Assembly (NCBI GenBank): GCA_963580285.1
Contig: OY757021.1
Span: 98,012,149-98,076,148 of the forward strand
Length of the DNA: 64,000 bases
Direction of reading: 5' to 3'
DNA from: Lucinisca nassula
Lineage: Eukaryota; Mollusca; Bivalvia; Lucinida; Lucinidae
A program made the position numbers and the translations under genes. Under the pieces are notes generated by a model. That model was not told the origin of the DNA. It saw only the letters and a list, made by a program, of their open reading frames with translations, and did not search any database. This document shows positions 31,612 through 41,810 of the stretch, one piece after another. Every line of letters begins with the position of its first letter. The first letter of the stretch is position 1.

Positions 31612-33499
31612 TATGCTCACCGAAGAATTTCGGGGGAGCATATAGTCGTCGCTTCGTCCGTGCGTCTGTCCCGCTCTTGTCCACGCGAATTCTCAGAAAC
31701 TAGTGGTCGGATATCAATGAAACTTCACGGAAATATTAAGTATCGAAGGTGGATGCGCATATCGCCTGCATGTTTTGGTTCGATGATTTTTCCAACAGTT
31801 ATGGCCCTGTTTATGAATTCTGCATGAATATATAGGGTACTGTTCGTGTCCACGCGAATTCTCAGCAACTACTTGCAGAAATTCAACGAAACTTCAATGG
31901 AATCTTAAGCAGCAATAGGCGATGCGCATATTATCCGTGCTATCTGGTTTGATGATTTGTCACAGAGTTATGGTTCTTTGTTTAAAGCTACATTGTAAGG
32001 TCACTGTGGCTATTTTTAGAAAAAAATTTGTCATCACTCTGGTGCCTACATTTATTGATGGATTTTAATATAATTTCACACAAATGTTGGGTATGATAAT
32101 ATCTCGAGCAAGTTTAACTTTCAGGGTCCTGGGCTTAAGGTCAAGGTCACTGCGGCTATTTTTAGAAAAAAACTTTGTCATCGCTCTAGCGTCGTCATTT
32201 GCTGATGGATTTTAATATAACTTCACACAAATGTTGGGTATAATAATATCTCGAGCAAGTTCAACTTTCAGTATCCTGGGGTCAAGGTCACTGTGGTTAT
32301 TTTTAGAAAAAAAATTGTCATCGTTCTAGTGCCTACATTTATTGATGGATTTTAACCCTTTCCCACTCAGGGATTTTGTGAATTTCAGTGTTGCACCTGA
32401 CAGCAACTTCAACTAGCCATTGTTTCATAATGGATGGTCTGTTTTACATCAAACTCGGCATGAATGTTCATTGGGCAGTAGCATTTCAAATGCAACCTTT
32501 CATGACTTGATCATTGTTGTCATGGTAATGAGGGGGCATCTCAAAGTTGGCAAAAGTGTAATTTCATATGAATTTTATACCAAATCTTAATCTTTACACA
32601 GCTGTCAAGGCAACAATTAAGGGGTTTGGCACTGGCCATTTTCACTGTTTGCAGCATGTTTTATCAGCATTAATTTTGAAGCATTTTTGACCCCAGACAC
32701 CCTCAGATATAAATTTTAGCGGCCGGTTGGGCCATATACCAAACATTTTTCCACCCCCCACCCCCATTCAACCCCCCCCCCCCCCCCCAGAATATTTCTA
32801 GTGGGGAGGCGCGCGAAAAAACAGGTTACTGTTTAGGCCAACAAATCGTAAAGCAAACATAACTATCCAGGGGTAGGAAATGCAGATGTTTAGGTGCTTG
32901 TGTAGCTTAAAAGGGGGGGGGGGGGGTGCAGACACGTAAAAACACGTATCTGAGTGGGAAAGGGTTAACATAATTTCACACAAATGTTGGGTATGATAAT
33001 ATCTCGAGCAAGTTTGACTTTCAGGGTCCTGGGCTCAAGGTCAAGGTCACTGCGGCTATTTTTAGAAAAATATTTGTCATCGCTCTAGCGTCATTTGCTG
33101 ATGGGTTTTAATATACATTAACACAAATGTTGGGTATAATATCTCGTGCAAGTTTGCTTTTCAGTGTCCTGGGCTCAAGGTCAAGGTCACTGCGGCTATT
33201 TTTAGAAAAGCTTGCTGGTGGCAGAAATCTTTCAAATTGTAGACGGAGTTCCATTGCACACAGCCTTTCATTATTAACCTCTCATTATTCTGATATGATC
33301 TATTCCAACTTTTGTGTTGCTGATGTTTGTATGACAGTGCCATCAGGCAAGCTAATTTGTCCACCGACAGGTTTTGTTATACTCAATTTTGAAGTACAGT
33401 GAGTATACACAGTATACCGCTCTTTAACTAGGATAATGTTTCCTGTTCCGACTATTGCACCTTCGGGGAGCATCCATCGGTCTCACGGATATTCTTGTT
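31612..33499 (+). mobile_element. Tandem-array element, ATGCTCACC type
   Basis: 5' hairpin ATGCTCACCGAA and TTTCGGGGGAGCAT, then 'cttcgtccgtgcgtctgtcc'. The core units are ~180 bp: 'aaggtcaaggtcactgcggc', 'ctatttttagaaaa', 'tttcacacaaatgttgggta' and 'atatctcgagcaagtt'. The 3' end is 'ttcggggagcatccatcggt', 'ctcacggatattcttgtt'. The element is interrupted by the 609 bp TTAA element at 32356-32964. Confidence 0.75.
32356..32964. repeat. TTAA-class 609 bp element with perfect 15 bp inverted ends
   Basis: CCCTTTCCCACTCAG at 32356-32370 and its exact complement at 32950-32964, flanked by TTAA (32352-32355, 32965-32968). Neighbouring array units give the empty site 'ggattttaatataatttcac'. It contains a C run (about 32769-32788) and a G run (about 32916-32926) and no transposase. 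PiggyBac-type is inferred from TTAA and CCC ends. Confidence 0.85.
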
Positions 33500-33502
33500 T
33501 TA

Positions 33503-33785
33503 GGCCGCCGGCCTCGCTAGCTCAGTCTGATGCGCGTCTGACTGGTGATCGGCAACATTCTTCGTGGAGATTGATCATGAAATTTTTTGCGGTCATTCTC
33601 TCCCTTCGGCTGATTCAAGCAAGGCAGTTGTCAATTTCTGGCGAAAGAATGTGCACTGTACTGGTTAACCGCTTACGTATAAGCCTGCCCAGGAAAAATA
33701 AGTATAGGTAAACTGACCGGCTCAAAAATGACCTAAATAGTGTTGACTGGGCCGTTAAAGTCCAATACGAAACCAAAAAAACTAA
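33503..33785 (+). repeat. tRNA-derived SINE (SINE-B)
   Basis: Head 'gccggcctcgctagctcagt' and 'gatgcgcgtctgactggtga'. Body 'atcggcaacattcttcgtgg', 'cattctctcccttcggctga' and 'tttctggcgaaagaatgtgc'. Then 'ggttaaccgcttacg' and 'aagcctgcccagg', which resemble the R300 middle. Tail 'caaaaatgacctaaatagtg' and 'ttgactgggccgttaaag'. Other copies are at 49769-49995 (5' truncated) and 52288-52610. Confidence 0.8.
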
Positions 33786-34350
33786 GGCAGTTTTGTTAAC
33801 GCAACATGTGAAAACTATAAAATAAAATAAAAAAAAGAGAAACGATCATTAGATCCCAAATTCTCCCCTAAATAATATTTAGGGAAAGAAGTCAAAACAT
33901 GGAGTGACGACAGTAAACAAAACGAAAAACAGGTAAACCGAATCAGCAGCTCTTTCCCAAACAGGTGGTGACTCGGAATATCCAAACCTTATAAAAAAGG
34001 CGGGGACTCCGAATCACCAACAAGACAAACATTAAACTAGGACAAACCTAACAAAATTGAGCAGACAGGAAGGGGGAATACTCAGAATCATCGACGTAAC
34101 AATATATATGATTAGGGAAAGAATCAGAACCACCAATACAAAACATGAAGGAACCACAGCTAAAGCACCGACTTGGAACGATCACTAAAAATTACTGGTG
34201 GGTTTAATTTAACTTCACGGGATCTCAACCCTCACCCTCACTTTCACTGTGGTACAACCAAGTTATTTGTTTGATCTGTGTGAAAGTTTTCTAACTCATC
34301 TGTGAATCAACTCGGTAAACAATGAAATCACAAAGCAAAGTTGACACAAG
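33786..34350. other. Spacer with an old R520 fragment
   Basis: 'caccgacttggaacgatcac' and 'gtttgatctgtgtgaaag' near 34165-34290 look like a diverged R520 piece. No gene recognised. Confidence 0.45.
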
Positions 34351-34442
34351 CATCACGAAAACACGCCTATATAATTTTGACCCCCTCGAACCCTACTTTT
34401 ATATAGTAAAACTGGGGTTTGTAGGGGAAAAAACTTATTTTT
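34351..34442 (+). repeat. MITE-A (A2 subtype), left part of a split copy
   Basis: 'catcacgaaaacacgcctat' through 'actggggtttgtaggggaaa' and 'aaacttatttt'. It continues at 35981. The two parts total 281 bp, the same as the uninterrupted copy at 55787-56067. Confidence 0.85.
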
Positions 34443-35359
34443 AGCTCACCTGACCGAAGGTCATGGTTAGCTTTTGTGACTGTGAGATGTCCGGCGGCGT
34501 CGTGCGGCGTGCGTCGTTCGTCGTGCGTAAACTTTTCTTGTTAACACTCTGGAGGGCACAGTTTTGATCCAATCATCATCAAACTTGGTCAGAAAGATCA
34601 TCATGACAATATGTCGGTCAAATTCGAATATGGGTCATGTCGGGTCAAAAAGTAGGTCACCAGGTCAAATCGAAGGAAAACCTTGTTAACACTCTAGAGG
34701 CCACAATTTTGGTCCAAAATTCCTCAAACTTTCTCAGGATGATCATCTTGATAATATCTTGGTCAAGTTCGAATATGGGTCATGTCGGGTCAAAAAATAG
34801 GTCAGTAGGTCAAACCACAGAAAACCCTTGTTAGCACTCTAGAGGCCACAGTTTTGGACCAATCGTCCTCAAACTTGCTCAGAATGGTCACCTTGACAAT
34901 ATATCGGTGAAGTTTGAATATGGGTCATGTCGGGTCAAAAAGTAGGTCAGTAGGTCAAATCATAGAAAAACCTTGTTAACACTAGAGGCCACAGTTTTGG
35001 TCAAATCATCATCAAACTTGCTCAGAATGATCATCTCTAAAATATGTAGGTTAAATTCGAATATTGGTCATGTGGGGTCAAAAGTAGGTCAAATCGTAGA
35101 AAAACCTTGTTTACACTCTAGAGACTGCAATTTTAGTCTAATTATCATCAAACTTGCTCAGAATGATCATCTTGACAATATATAGGTCAGATTCGAATAT
35201 GGGTCATGTGGGGTCAAAAAGTAGGTCAGTAGATTAAATCATAGAAAAACCTTGTTAACACTCTAGAGGCCACAGTTTTAGTCCAATCATCATGAAACTT
35301 GCTCAGAATTGTCTTCTTTTTGTAATACCTTGGTCAGGAGGCGTTTTTTATTTGACAGA

Positions 35360-35477
35360 AAATGCTGTTAGCAAACAGTGCAGACCCTGATCAGATGCCA
35401 CGTTCTGCGACGTCTGATCTGGGCCTCTGCTGTTTGCCAGGCTACCTTTCAGGGTTTTCCCGCCTTTAAGTGGTTAT
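35360..35477 (+). repeat. P1 MITE fragment
   Basis: 'gcaaacagtgcagaccctga', 'tcagatgccacgttctgcg', 'acgtctgatctgggcct', 'gctgtttgccagg': the P1 hairpin and right part, left end missing. Confidence 0.7.
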
Positions 35478-35712
35478 TATAACTTTAAACAAATATTCTG
35501 TATGACAATACAGTATCTCAAGCAATTCAGACTTTCAGGATGTTTGGATCATGGTCAAAGTTCTTTTGGCTATTTTTAGAAAACACATTGTCATCACTCG
35601 ACCTACTTTTATTTCATAATTTCCCCATCATAAGCCTGCTACAGATTAGAAATGATTGAAATCAACCTTCAGGCTGCAGAAATATAAATGCTGTCAGACA
35701 TGAAAGGGCGGA

Positions 35713-35808
35713 CCTTTCATCTCCATGTCGGGTAAAAGTCCCACAAAATTGGAAGCAACGTCTCCAAAATGACCTAAATAGTATAAACCTCAAATCAAAC
35801 AAACAAAG
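35713..35808 (+). repeat. R300 SINE 3' fragment
   Basis: 'tttcatctccatgtcgggta', 'aaagtcccacaaaattggaa', 'gcaacgtctccaaaatgacc' and 'cctcaaatcaaacaaacaaa' match the last third of R300. Confidence 0.75.
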
Positions 35809-35980
35809 TTGGTCAAATCATACTTAAGGCTGCATGTTTGGTTCAAGCTTCATGAAACTTGCCAAGAATGTTTGCTTTTATAAAATCTGGAGTAGGTTTG
35901 AATATGGGTCATGTGGGATCAAAAACAAGGTGATGAATAGATTCAGGTGAGCGATACAGGATCATCATGGTCCTCTTGTT

Positions 35981-36169
35981 CTATTTCTACTCTGAGATAT
36001 AGATTGTGGGTACTTGTTAGAACCGCCTTATCGAGGCGGTTCTAACGAGTACCTACAATCTATATTTTGAGCTGAAATAAGAAAAAAAATCACAATTTTT
36101 TCATCTCAAAATTTTCTTTTTTTCGGCGATAAAGGTTACAATGTTTGGTATAGGCGTCTTTTCGTAATG
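35981..36169 (+). repeat. MITE-A (A2 subtype), right part of a split copy
   Basis: Resumes 'ctatttctactctgagatat', with the central palindrome 'agaaccgccttatcgaggc' and 'ggttctaacgag', and ends 'taggcgtcttttcgtaatg'. Confidence 0.85.
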
Positions 36170-36345
36170 GATGACGACTCTGACAAAAATCACAAGATTT
36201 GCAAAATCTAGCCACATCTCCACAAATACCGGGGCAGTAAAATTCAGTTACAACTCTATCCAATGTCTTCCTAGTGCTCGTTTCAAACCCTTTCCGAGGA
36301 ACCACAAGTTGTAATGAAACGTTGTTGTTCTTAGAAAACGCTCTT
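36170..36345 (-). pseudogene. Ty3/gypsy integrase zinc-binding fragment
   Basis: Minus strand: 'LQLVVPRKGFETS'-like start, 'RKTLDRVVTEFYCPGICGDV' and 'ARFCKSCDFCQ'. This is the C-x2-C half of the HHCC domain of a gypsy integrase. The His half is deleted. It belongs with the fragments at 36850-37060, 37509-38300 and 38360-39670. Confidence 0.8.
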
Positions 36346-36845
36346 TATATCAAACGTTTATCTTAATAAATGAAGGATACCAGGTGGGTGTCTTTTGATA
36401 TCAAGTTTATCAGGCAAGGCTTTGAGAACGCTTGTAGAATCGCGAGGCTTGCCGAGCGATTCTACATGCGTTCTCGAACCCGAGCCTGATAAACATGATG
36501 TCAAATGACTCGAATCTGGTATTCTATTTAGCAGTTTATCCCCTTGTACATTCTTAAAGTAGCAATTTACGGTCAGTTATTGATGTTCCTTAGTGCGTCC
36601 CAGCATTCTGGCGGTCGATGTTTTTAGTATCAGCTGACCACGTTTTTCGTATGATATTTATTTTTTCAAGTAATTTTGCTATTTGTCCCAGTTACAATAA
36701 CATTTGTTGTCATTATCCACTAGTCCGGTCCATTCAAAAAAGTGCAATGTCATGTTGACGTGATAAAGCTCACTTGTCCTGAGATAGCATATCTTTATCA
36801 GGTCACTGCGTTACAATGTAATATATATAGGGGGAAACTGATAAA
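36346..36845 (+). repeat. ~470 bp hairpin-bearing element, copy 1
   Basis: Contains 'ataccaggtgggtgtctttt', 'gatatcaagtttatcaggca', the palindrome 'gtagaatcgcgaggcttgc' and 'cgagcgattctac', 'ggtcagttattgatgttcc', 'gacgtgataaagctcacttg' and 'gatagcatatctttatcagg'. The reverse complement of the whole block recurs at 37066-37508. The two copies bracket a gypsy fragment. Confidence 0.7.
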
Positions 36846-36849
36846 TCTA

Positions 36850-37060
36850 GTGTAACCTCGGTTTAAGCCACGACTCAGTCTTGTTCCGAAATCAACCCTT
36901 TCCCGGATATTTTCAAAAGTTGGATCTTCAACCTGAGCTTGCTTGAAAGCCTCCTTGTCATCGTGAATGTTCTGGTCGGGAACCTTCAATTTTCTGTAAT
37001 GCTTCCCAGCCTGCATAGCTTGAGACTTAGTTACAGCCGCAGCAGAGAAATGAGACTTTT
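36850..37060 (-). pseudogene. Ty3/gypsy linker and integrase N-terminus fragment
   Basis: Minus strand: 'SQAMQAGKHYRKLKVPDQNI', 'HDDKEAFKQAQVEDPTFENI' and 'RERVDFGTRLSRGLNRGYTR', the segment that lies just before the HHCC zinc domain in many gypsy integrases. It is isolated between two inverted copies of the hairpin-bearing element. Confidence 0.75.
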
Positions 37061-37065
37061 CATTT

Positions 37066-37508
37066 ACCTCCTATATTAATTGCATTGTAGCACACTGACC
37101 TGATAAAGATATGCTATCTCAGGACAGGTTAGCTTTATTAGGTCAACGTGACATTGCACTTTTATGAATGAACCGGGCAACTAGAAAAATCGGCAAAATG
37201 TTATCATTAGTTGCCAAAATGGAAATCTATATTTGAAAAAAAAAATATTATAGGAAAACAAATGGTCAGCTGATACATTAAATGCACTGATGACCATCAA
37301 TAAATAGTCGGAAATTGATAATTTAAGATCGAGTGTACAAGGGGATAAACTGATAAACAGAATACCAGATTCGCTTCATTTGATATCAAGTTTATCAGGC
37401 TCGGCTTCGAGAACGCATGTAGAATCGCTCGGCAAGCCTCGCGATTCTACAAGCGTTCTCGAAGCCTTGCCTGATAAACTTGATATCAAAAGACACTCAC
37501 CTGGTATT
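37066..37508 (-). repeat. ~440 bp hairpin-bearing element, copy 2 (inverted)
   Basis: Reverse complement of 36346-36845: 'gacctgataaagatatgcta', 'gatatcaagtttatcaggct', 'cgcattctac'-type palindrome ('gtagaatcgctcggcaagcc', 'tcgcgattctac') and 'cactcacctggtat'. Confidence 0.7.
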
Positions 37509-38300
37509 CTCTTTATATCGGGAAGTTTTGACCCATCAATGTTTCCGATGACTAAGTTGTACAAAGTATCAGCCACACACAAAACTACAGATTTCCTATT
37601 GAAAAAAAAAGGACAATAAATGACAAGCATTGCCAAAGGATATCTTTGTGTGGACTCATTAATCAACATTCCCTATTAACCCTTTTTGTACCAAATGGAC
37701 TATTCCACCTTACATACCGCAGCAGTCCATTTCAAAAATTAGGGGTGTCAGGTTGTTATTTCTGCAAAATTTATTAGGAAAATGGCTTAACTTTTTGCAA
37801 ACAGTGTAGGCCCTGATCAGACGCCGCGTTCTGCGGCGTCGGATCTGGGCCTGCACTGTTTGCCAGGGTGCCCTTTAGGGTTTTTTTGGTACTGAATGGG
37901 TCAACTGATCATCTGAAACCAACTTCTCAGAACGACAGAACCTATACACCAAGTATCTCTTAATACAACCTTATTATTAACCAACCCTTGTGCCTTCGAT
38001 TTTCTGTAGTAACAAACACCTTCCCTAGTTTCCTTATTAGACTCCTCCCCATCCGACCTCAACGAGCCATCCACTTTACCTTCCAAAATACTTCCAATCT
38101 CATCATTACCTTTCCTAGTTACTTCCACTTTACAAAAAAGTGATCTGTTGCGCGGCACCCCGTGGTGCACCGTTAGTCTTAACGTGTCCGCGAAAAGACC
38201 CCCTGAAATTATCATGACCAGGTGCGTAACCACGGCCTAAATCTGCGTATATTCATTCTAAATCTGCGAACCTTGAGCCTCTACGTGTGTTAAATTTTTT
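37509..38300 (-). pseudogene. Ty3/gypsy protease region relic
   Basis: Minus strand: 'VVLCVADTLYNLVIGNIDGS' and 'KLPDIKRI' near 37510-37600, typical of the end of a gypsy protease domain (L-Y-D-L-V-I-G-N-I). 'GVCYYRKSKAQG' and 'GHDNFRGSF'-like pieces lie nearer 38000-38220. The P1 MITE at 37680-37900 interrupts it. The catalytic D-[ST]-G was not seen. Confidence 0.6.
37680..37900 (+). repeat. TTAA-class MITE (P1 family) in gypsy relic
   Basis: Left TTAA at 37676-37679, right decayed to TCAA at 37901-37904. 'CCTTTTTGTACC' left end, 'GGTACTGAATGGG' right end. Central 'gatcagacgccgcgttctgc' + 'ggcgtcggatct'. Confidence 0.85.
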
Positions 38301-38359
38301 TCTTAACACCGCTGTCCCCACCTCCAGTTGCTCCTACCTCCGCACTATATAACTTTTTG

Positions 38360-39044
38360 TCAGGTTCTTAAAACATTTGTCAAGTGCCCCTTACCACATA
38401 TACTACACCTAATATCCTGTTTACAGCTCGGTTTGTTTGAATCATCTTTGTCCGGGTTACCTTGTGTTGCGCCTCTGTTACCACGCTGCCCCTTATTTAT
38501 GCAACTAAACACGTCCCCGCGCGCTTTTGCAAACAGATCTGCCTCTCCAGCCATTTCATCTGAATTACCAAACTGTCGGCCTCAAATGTACATACAGTTG
38601 CCAATTACATGACAGGAACTGATTCCTTGCCATGAAAACAGACAGCCGGAAAAGATGTTTCTATCTTTGCCATGTCAAGCCATTTCTCCAAATAACTTCT
38701 CAATTTACTACTGAACTGTATGAAATTTCCCGATATCTCGGGCCTACTATTACGAAACTTCTTCCTAAATCCGTGCTTGTCATATCAAAATTCTATAACA
38801 GTGAATCCTTTAACTTATCATAATCTGCCGCATCCTCATTTAACAACCTGTCATATATATCAAGTGAGTTAAGCACTTAAATACGCGGCCCAAATGCTCT
38901 TATCCAATTTGTTAACCGTCGCGTATTTCTCACACCTAGATCAGTAACTATCCATTTTATTTTTACCCAATTCAAACTAAGGTAACTTAGGATCCCGGGC
39001 ATGCGAAACTCTTTCAGCCTTTTGCTTTTCAAATTCTAGCTAGA
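38360..39044 (-). pseudogene. Ty3/gypsy gag relic: capsid and zinc knuckle
   Basis: Minus strand: 'LLNEDAADYDKLKDSLL' and 'NFDMTSTDLG' near 38760-38860 and a 'KRSEISYSS'-like stretch near 38700 (capsid region). Then 'EADLFAKARGDVFSCINKGQ' and 'RCSICGKGHLT' near 38400-38560, the C-x2-C-x4-H part of a CCHC knuckle, with the final Cys shifted out of frame. Several stops are present. Confidence 0.7.
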
Positions 39045-39309
39045 CATTACGAAAACACACCTATACAAATACATCGCCACCTTTATCGCCGAACAAAAAA
39101 TGAAAATTTTAAGATGAAAATTTGATATTTTTCTTATTTCTGCTCAAAATATAGATTGTAGGCACTCGTTAGCGGGTTCTAACGAGTACCCGCAATCTAT
39201 ATTTAGAGCAGAAATAAGAAAAACAAGGTTTACCCTTGTAAACCCAAGTTTTATTGTATAAAAGTGGGGTTCAAGGGGGTCAAATTTATATAGGCGTGTT
39301 TTCGTGATG
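39045..39309 (-). repeat. MITE-A (A2 subtype) inside gypsy gag
   Basis: 'cattacgaaaacacacctat' to 'ataggcgtgttttcgtgatg'. The central hairpin is partly deleted ('gcactcgttagcgggttcta'). Confidence 0.8.
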
Positions 39310-39670
39310 AGCTTCGTTCTCTGCATTTCCAACTGATTCCTTAATTCTTGATGCTGCATCTCAAACCCATACCTTATCTTTTCTAAATGCGCTTCACTAA
39401 TCTCTTTTGCCTCCCTCACGCTCTCAATGGGTGCCGTCTCAATCTCCTGATCAACATTCAACTTAGCTAGTTCATGTGTCCATTCCTTTTCCCTTCCTTC
39501 CCTTTACTTTTCCTTTTTCTATCCTTTCCTTTTGTTTTTCTTCGGCCTTAACATTTCTAAATCAATTTGCTCTTGCCTTTCTGCCCTCTCATTATCTTGC
39601 TGCTGTTTAACAAAAGCTTGTAAAGCTTTACCCTCATAACCTAGCTACTTTCCCGTTTGTATTAAACTCT
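39310..39670 (-). pseudogene. Ty3/gypsy gag N-terminal coiled-coil relic
   Basis: Minus strand: 'GYEGKALQAFVKQQQ' then 'NERAERQEQIDLEMLR' near 39540-39650, and 'EAKEISEAHLEKIRYGFEMQ', 'HQELRNQLEMQ' near 39320-39420. This charged coiled-coil head precedes the capsid in related gypsy gag proteins. It is truncated by frameshifts. Confidence 0.65.
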
Positions 39671-40739
39671 CCATTATTGTTAACGTAAATATTACATTAC
39701 TAAAAATATGTAAACTGATCAGTTATGATTGATCAGTTATGATTGAATGGGCTAAACTAACACGTTGAGTTATTTATGATACGCGTTAATCTTACTAAAA
39801 CGTGAATACATTAATGCACACTCGATTTGAAATGTCAAGTACTCTCAGCAAAGTATGACGTTACGTACTGGCAGTCAAATAAGACGTCATAAGTTGACAA
39901 CGTTTACACTAAAAGGTTTCATCACATCACAAAACTCAGATTACAACATGTTACCATCAATGTTTCTATTACGCCATACCTAACTCTTACCCTTTTAGTA
40001 CCACATCGTTCGTTCGTTCGTTCGTTAAGGTTAAGGCTTTTTATGTCTGCCATGGTCAAGCGGACAGAACTGCTTCTGGGCTGCAAAGCATGGCAGTTTG
40101 TCCAACAAAAGCAAATGGGGTTGGACTGCCGGTGCCCCACCGTAGAAAATGAAGCACTGCCTGTTTTTAGAATTTAAAAGGCTGGCCGAAAAATGAGCTG
40201 AAAATATATAGAAATCAGTGCCAATTCGACTGCAAATCATGATTTCTATACTATGCTCAAGAGCGATAAGGGATTCAATAGTGCTCTTTCTTTTTGCCGC
40301 TTAATATTGGCCATTTGACTAAGGCTGCAAATGGAGCATGTCTATGCAGGTTTCCATGCAGGAACACACACGGCTTAAGGTTCAGAGAAAGAAGATTGGT
40401 CGCAAGTCTTACTTTCAACAATGGGACAGCATATGATATAAGATTATAATGGTAATGATAATAATAATAATAGTAAAAATGACAATCATAATAACAATGA
40501 TAATTGAAGCTAAACAGAAACATTGTATATCTATTGGTATAGCTACAACAGCGCAGTGCAGTTTTTAGACTCTCAAAATTTGAGTTCAATGTATTAAAAT
40601 GGAATGAATAGAATGAAAAAGATAAGTAAATATGATTATTATAATCATAATGAAAACTAAACGAGAACATAGTTTTTCATAGAAGTTAACAAGCTGATTC
40701 TTGACATACTATTTACATGCTGAAAAGGAAGGTAAAGAT
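39671..40739. other. Spacer with microsatellites
   Basis: A (CGTT)n run lies at about 40007-40026 and an (ATA/ATG) rich stretch at about 40440-40500. No gene recognised; minus-strand frames here are of low complexity. Confidence 0.45.
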
Positions 40740-40760
40740 TATACAAAGACAAGACAGGTT

Positions 40761-40960
40761 TTATGTACAGTGTATAGCAGGGGTCCATTTCAAAATTAGG
40801 CGTGTCAGGTTGTGTTTTCTTCAAAATTGATTTGGAAAATGACTGGACTTTTAGCAAACAGTGGAGGCCGAGATCAGACGCAGCGTTCTGCGGCGTCTGA
40901 TCTGGATCTGCACTGTTTGCCCTGGTACTCGTTTTGCGGTTTCCGGTACTAAATGGGTTC
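40761..40960 (+). repeat. P1 MITE, left end lost
   Basis: 'tagcaggggtccatttcaaa', 'aggcgtgtcaggttgtgttt', 'gatcagacgcagcgttctgc', 'ggcgtctgatctg', ending 'ggtactaaatgggtt' with TTAA no longer intact. Confidence 0.75.
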
Positions 40961-41104
40961 AGCCACAACGTATGTGTAAACGCTACCGTAAGGAAAATGT
41001 TAACTTCAGGAAATTATTAACGTCATTATGTCAGAACCATGTGTGAGTAAGAGCAATTGGTAACTCAATGAGTAAAATTAATTGGCTACTCAAGTTTTAC
41101 TGAG

Positions 41105-41235
41105 TAGAATGCCAGGTGAGTGAGTGTTTGAGTTTTACGTCCCACCAACAGCTTAGGTCATACGGAGACGGGACCTCGGTTTAAAGACTCCTCCGAAAGT
41201 CTGGAGAAGCCCGGGATCGATCTTAGAATGCCAGG
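41105..41235 (+). repeat. SINE-like fragment
   Basis: 'gtgagtgtttgagttttacg', 'tcccaccaacagcttaggtc', 'gagacgggacctcggt' and 'cccgggatcgatct'. The same phrase in another copy forms the target of the composite SINE at 45161. Confidence 0.5.
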
Positions 41236-41470
41236 TAACACAATTAAAATGGGTTAACTAAAAATGTTCGTTACCAAGAAAAGGTGGGGATTGCCTTTCC
41301 CTCCTGCTCGGATGCTTTCAACTTGTCAGTATCCATTTAATTGAATACATGGATGTCGCACATCATTAACACAGGAGAGAAGATTTAAGTTAATTATCAA
41401 ATGTAACCATTGTCAGATAGAAAAAAAAACATGAGGGATGAAGACGAAAACATCATCAAAACTGTCTAGA

Positions 41471-41718
41471 ACATCTGGGGCCAGTTGTTCAAAGCATCGT
41501 TAGCTTAACGAGCTCGTTAGCGGTCATATTGTTAACTCTTCTAGCAAGTACAATATCACAAATTTTGGTATTTTTGCTGAAAAAATGTGAGCAGTACGCA
41601 AAAGCTGCTCACATTTTTTCAGCAAAAATTTCAGCATATTTGCCATATTTAATGATCAAAGTTTTAACGATACGTTAACTAACGACGTCGTTAGTTTTGA
41701 ACAACTGGCCCCAGATGT
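41471..41718. repeat. Inverted-repeat MITE (CCAGTTGTTCAAA ends)
   Basis: Perfect ends ACATCTGGGGCCAGTTGTTC + AAA (41471-41493) and the complement at 41696-41718. The centre has 'gctgaaaaaatgtgagcag' facing 'ctgctcacattttttcagc', so the element is a nested hairpin. Confidence 0.85.
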
Positions 41719-41810
41719 TTAAAACATCATATGCTGTCCTACAGCTGGCAACACCTCTCAGAGATCAACCTACTCACTACTTCGACACCAGATGATACAT
41801 GTAGGAATAT

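Larger units (their letters stand above)
34443..35980 (+). mobile_element. Tandem-array element, AGCTCACC type, inserted in a MITE
   Basis: 5' AGCTCACCTGACCGAAGG, TCATGGTTAGCT (hairpin, partly decayed), 'ttttgtgactg', then 'gtcgtgcggcgtgcgtcgtt'. Seven ~145 bp units follow: 'ctagaggccacagttttggt', 'catcatcaaacttgctcaga', 'atgatcatcttgacaatat' and 'gggtcatgtcgggtcaaaaa'. The unit is the reverse complement of the 18830-19740 array. The 3' end is 'caggtgagcgatacaggatc', 'atcatggtcctcttgtt'. Old insertions inside include a P1 fragment (35360-35477) and an R300 fragment (35713-35808). Confidence 0.85.

Noticed and set aside
36090..36170. C-terminal part of the integrase frame
   Set aside because: The frame continues into MITE-A sequence, so residues after 'CDFCQSRHP' are not integrase.
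40275..40670. 131-residue minus-strand frame rich in Tyr, Phe and His
   Set aside because: Low-complexity translation of ATA/ATG-rich sequence with no conserved motif.
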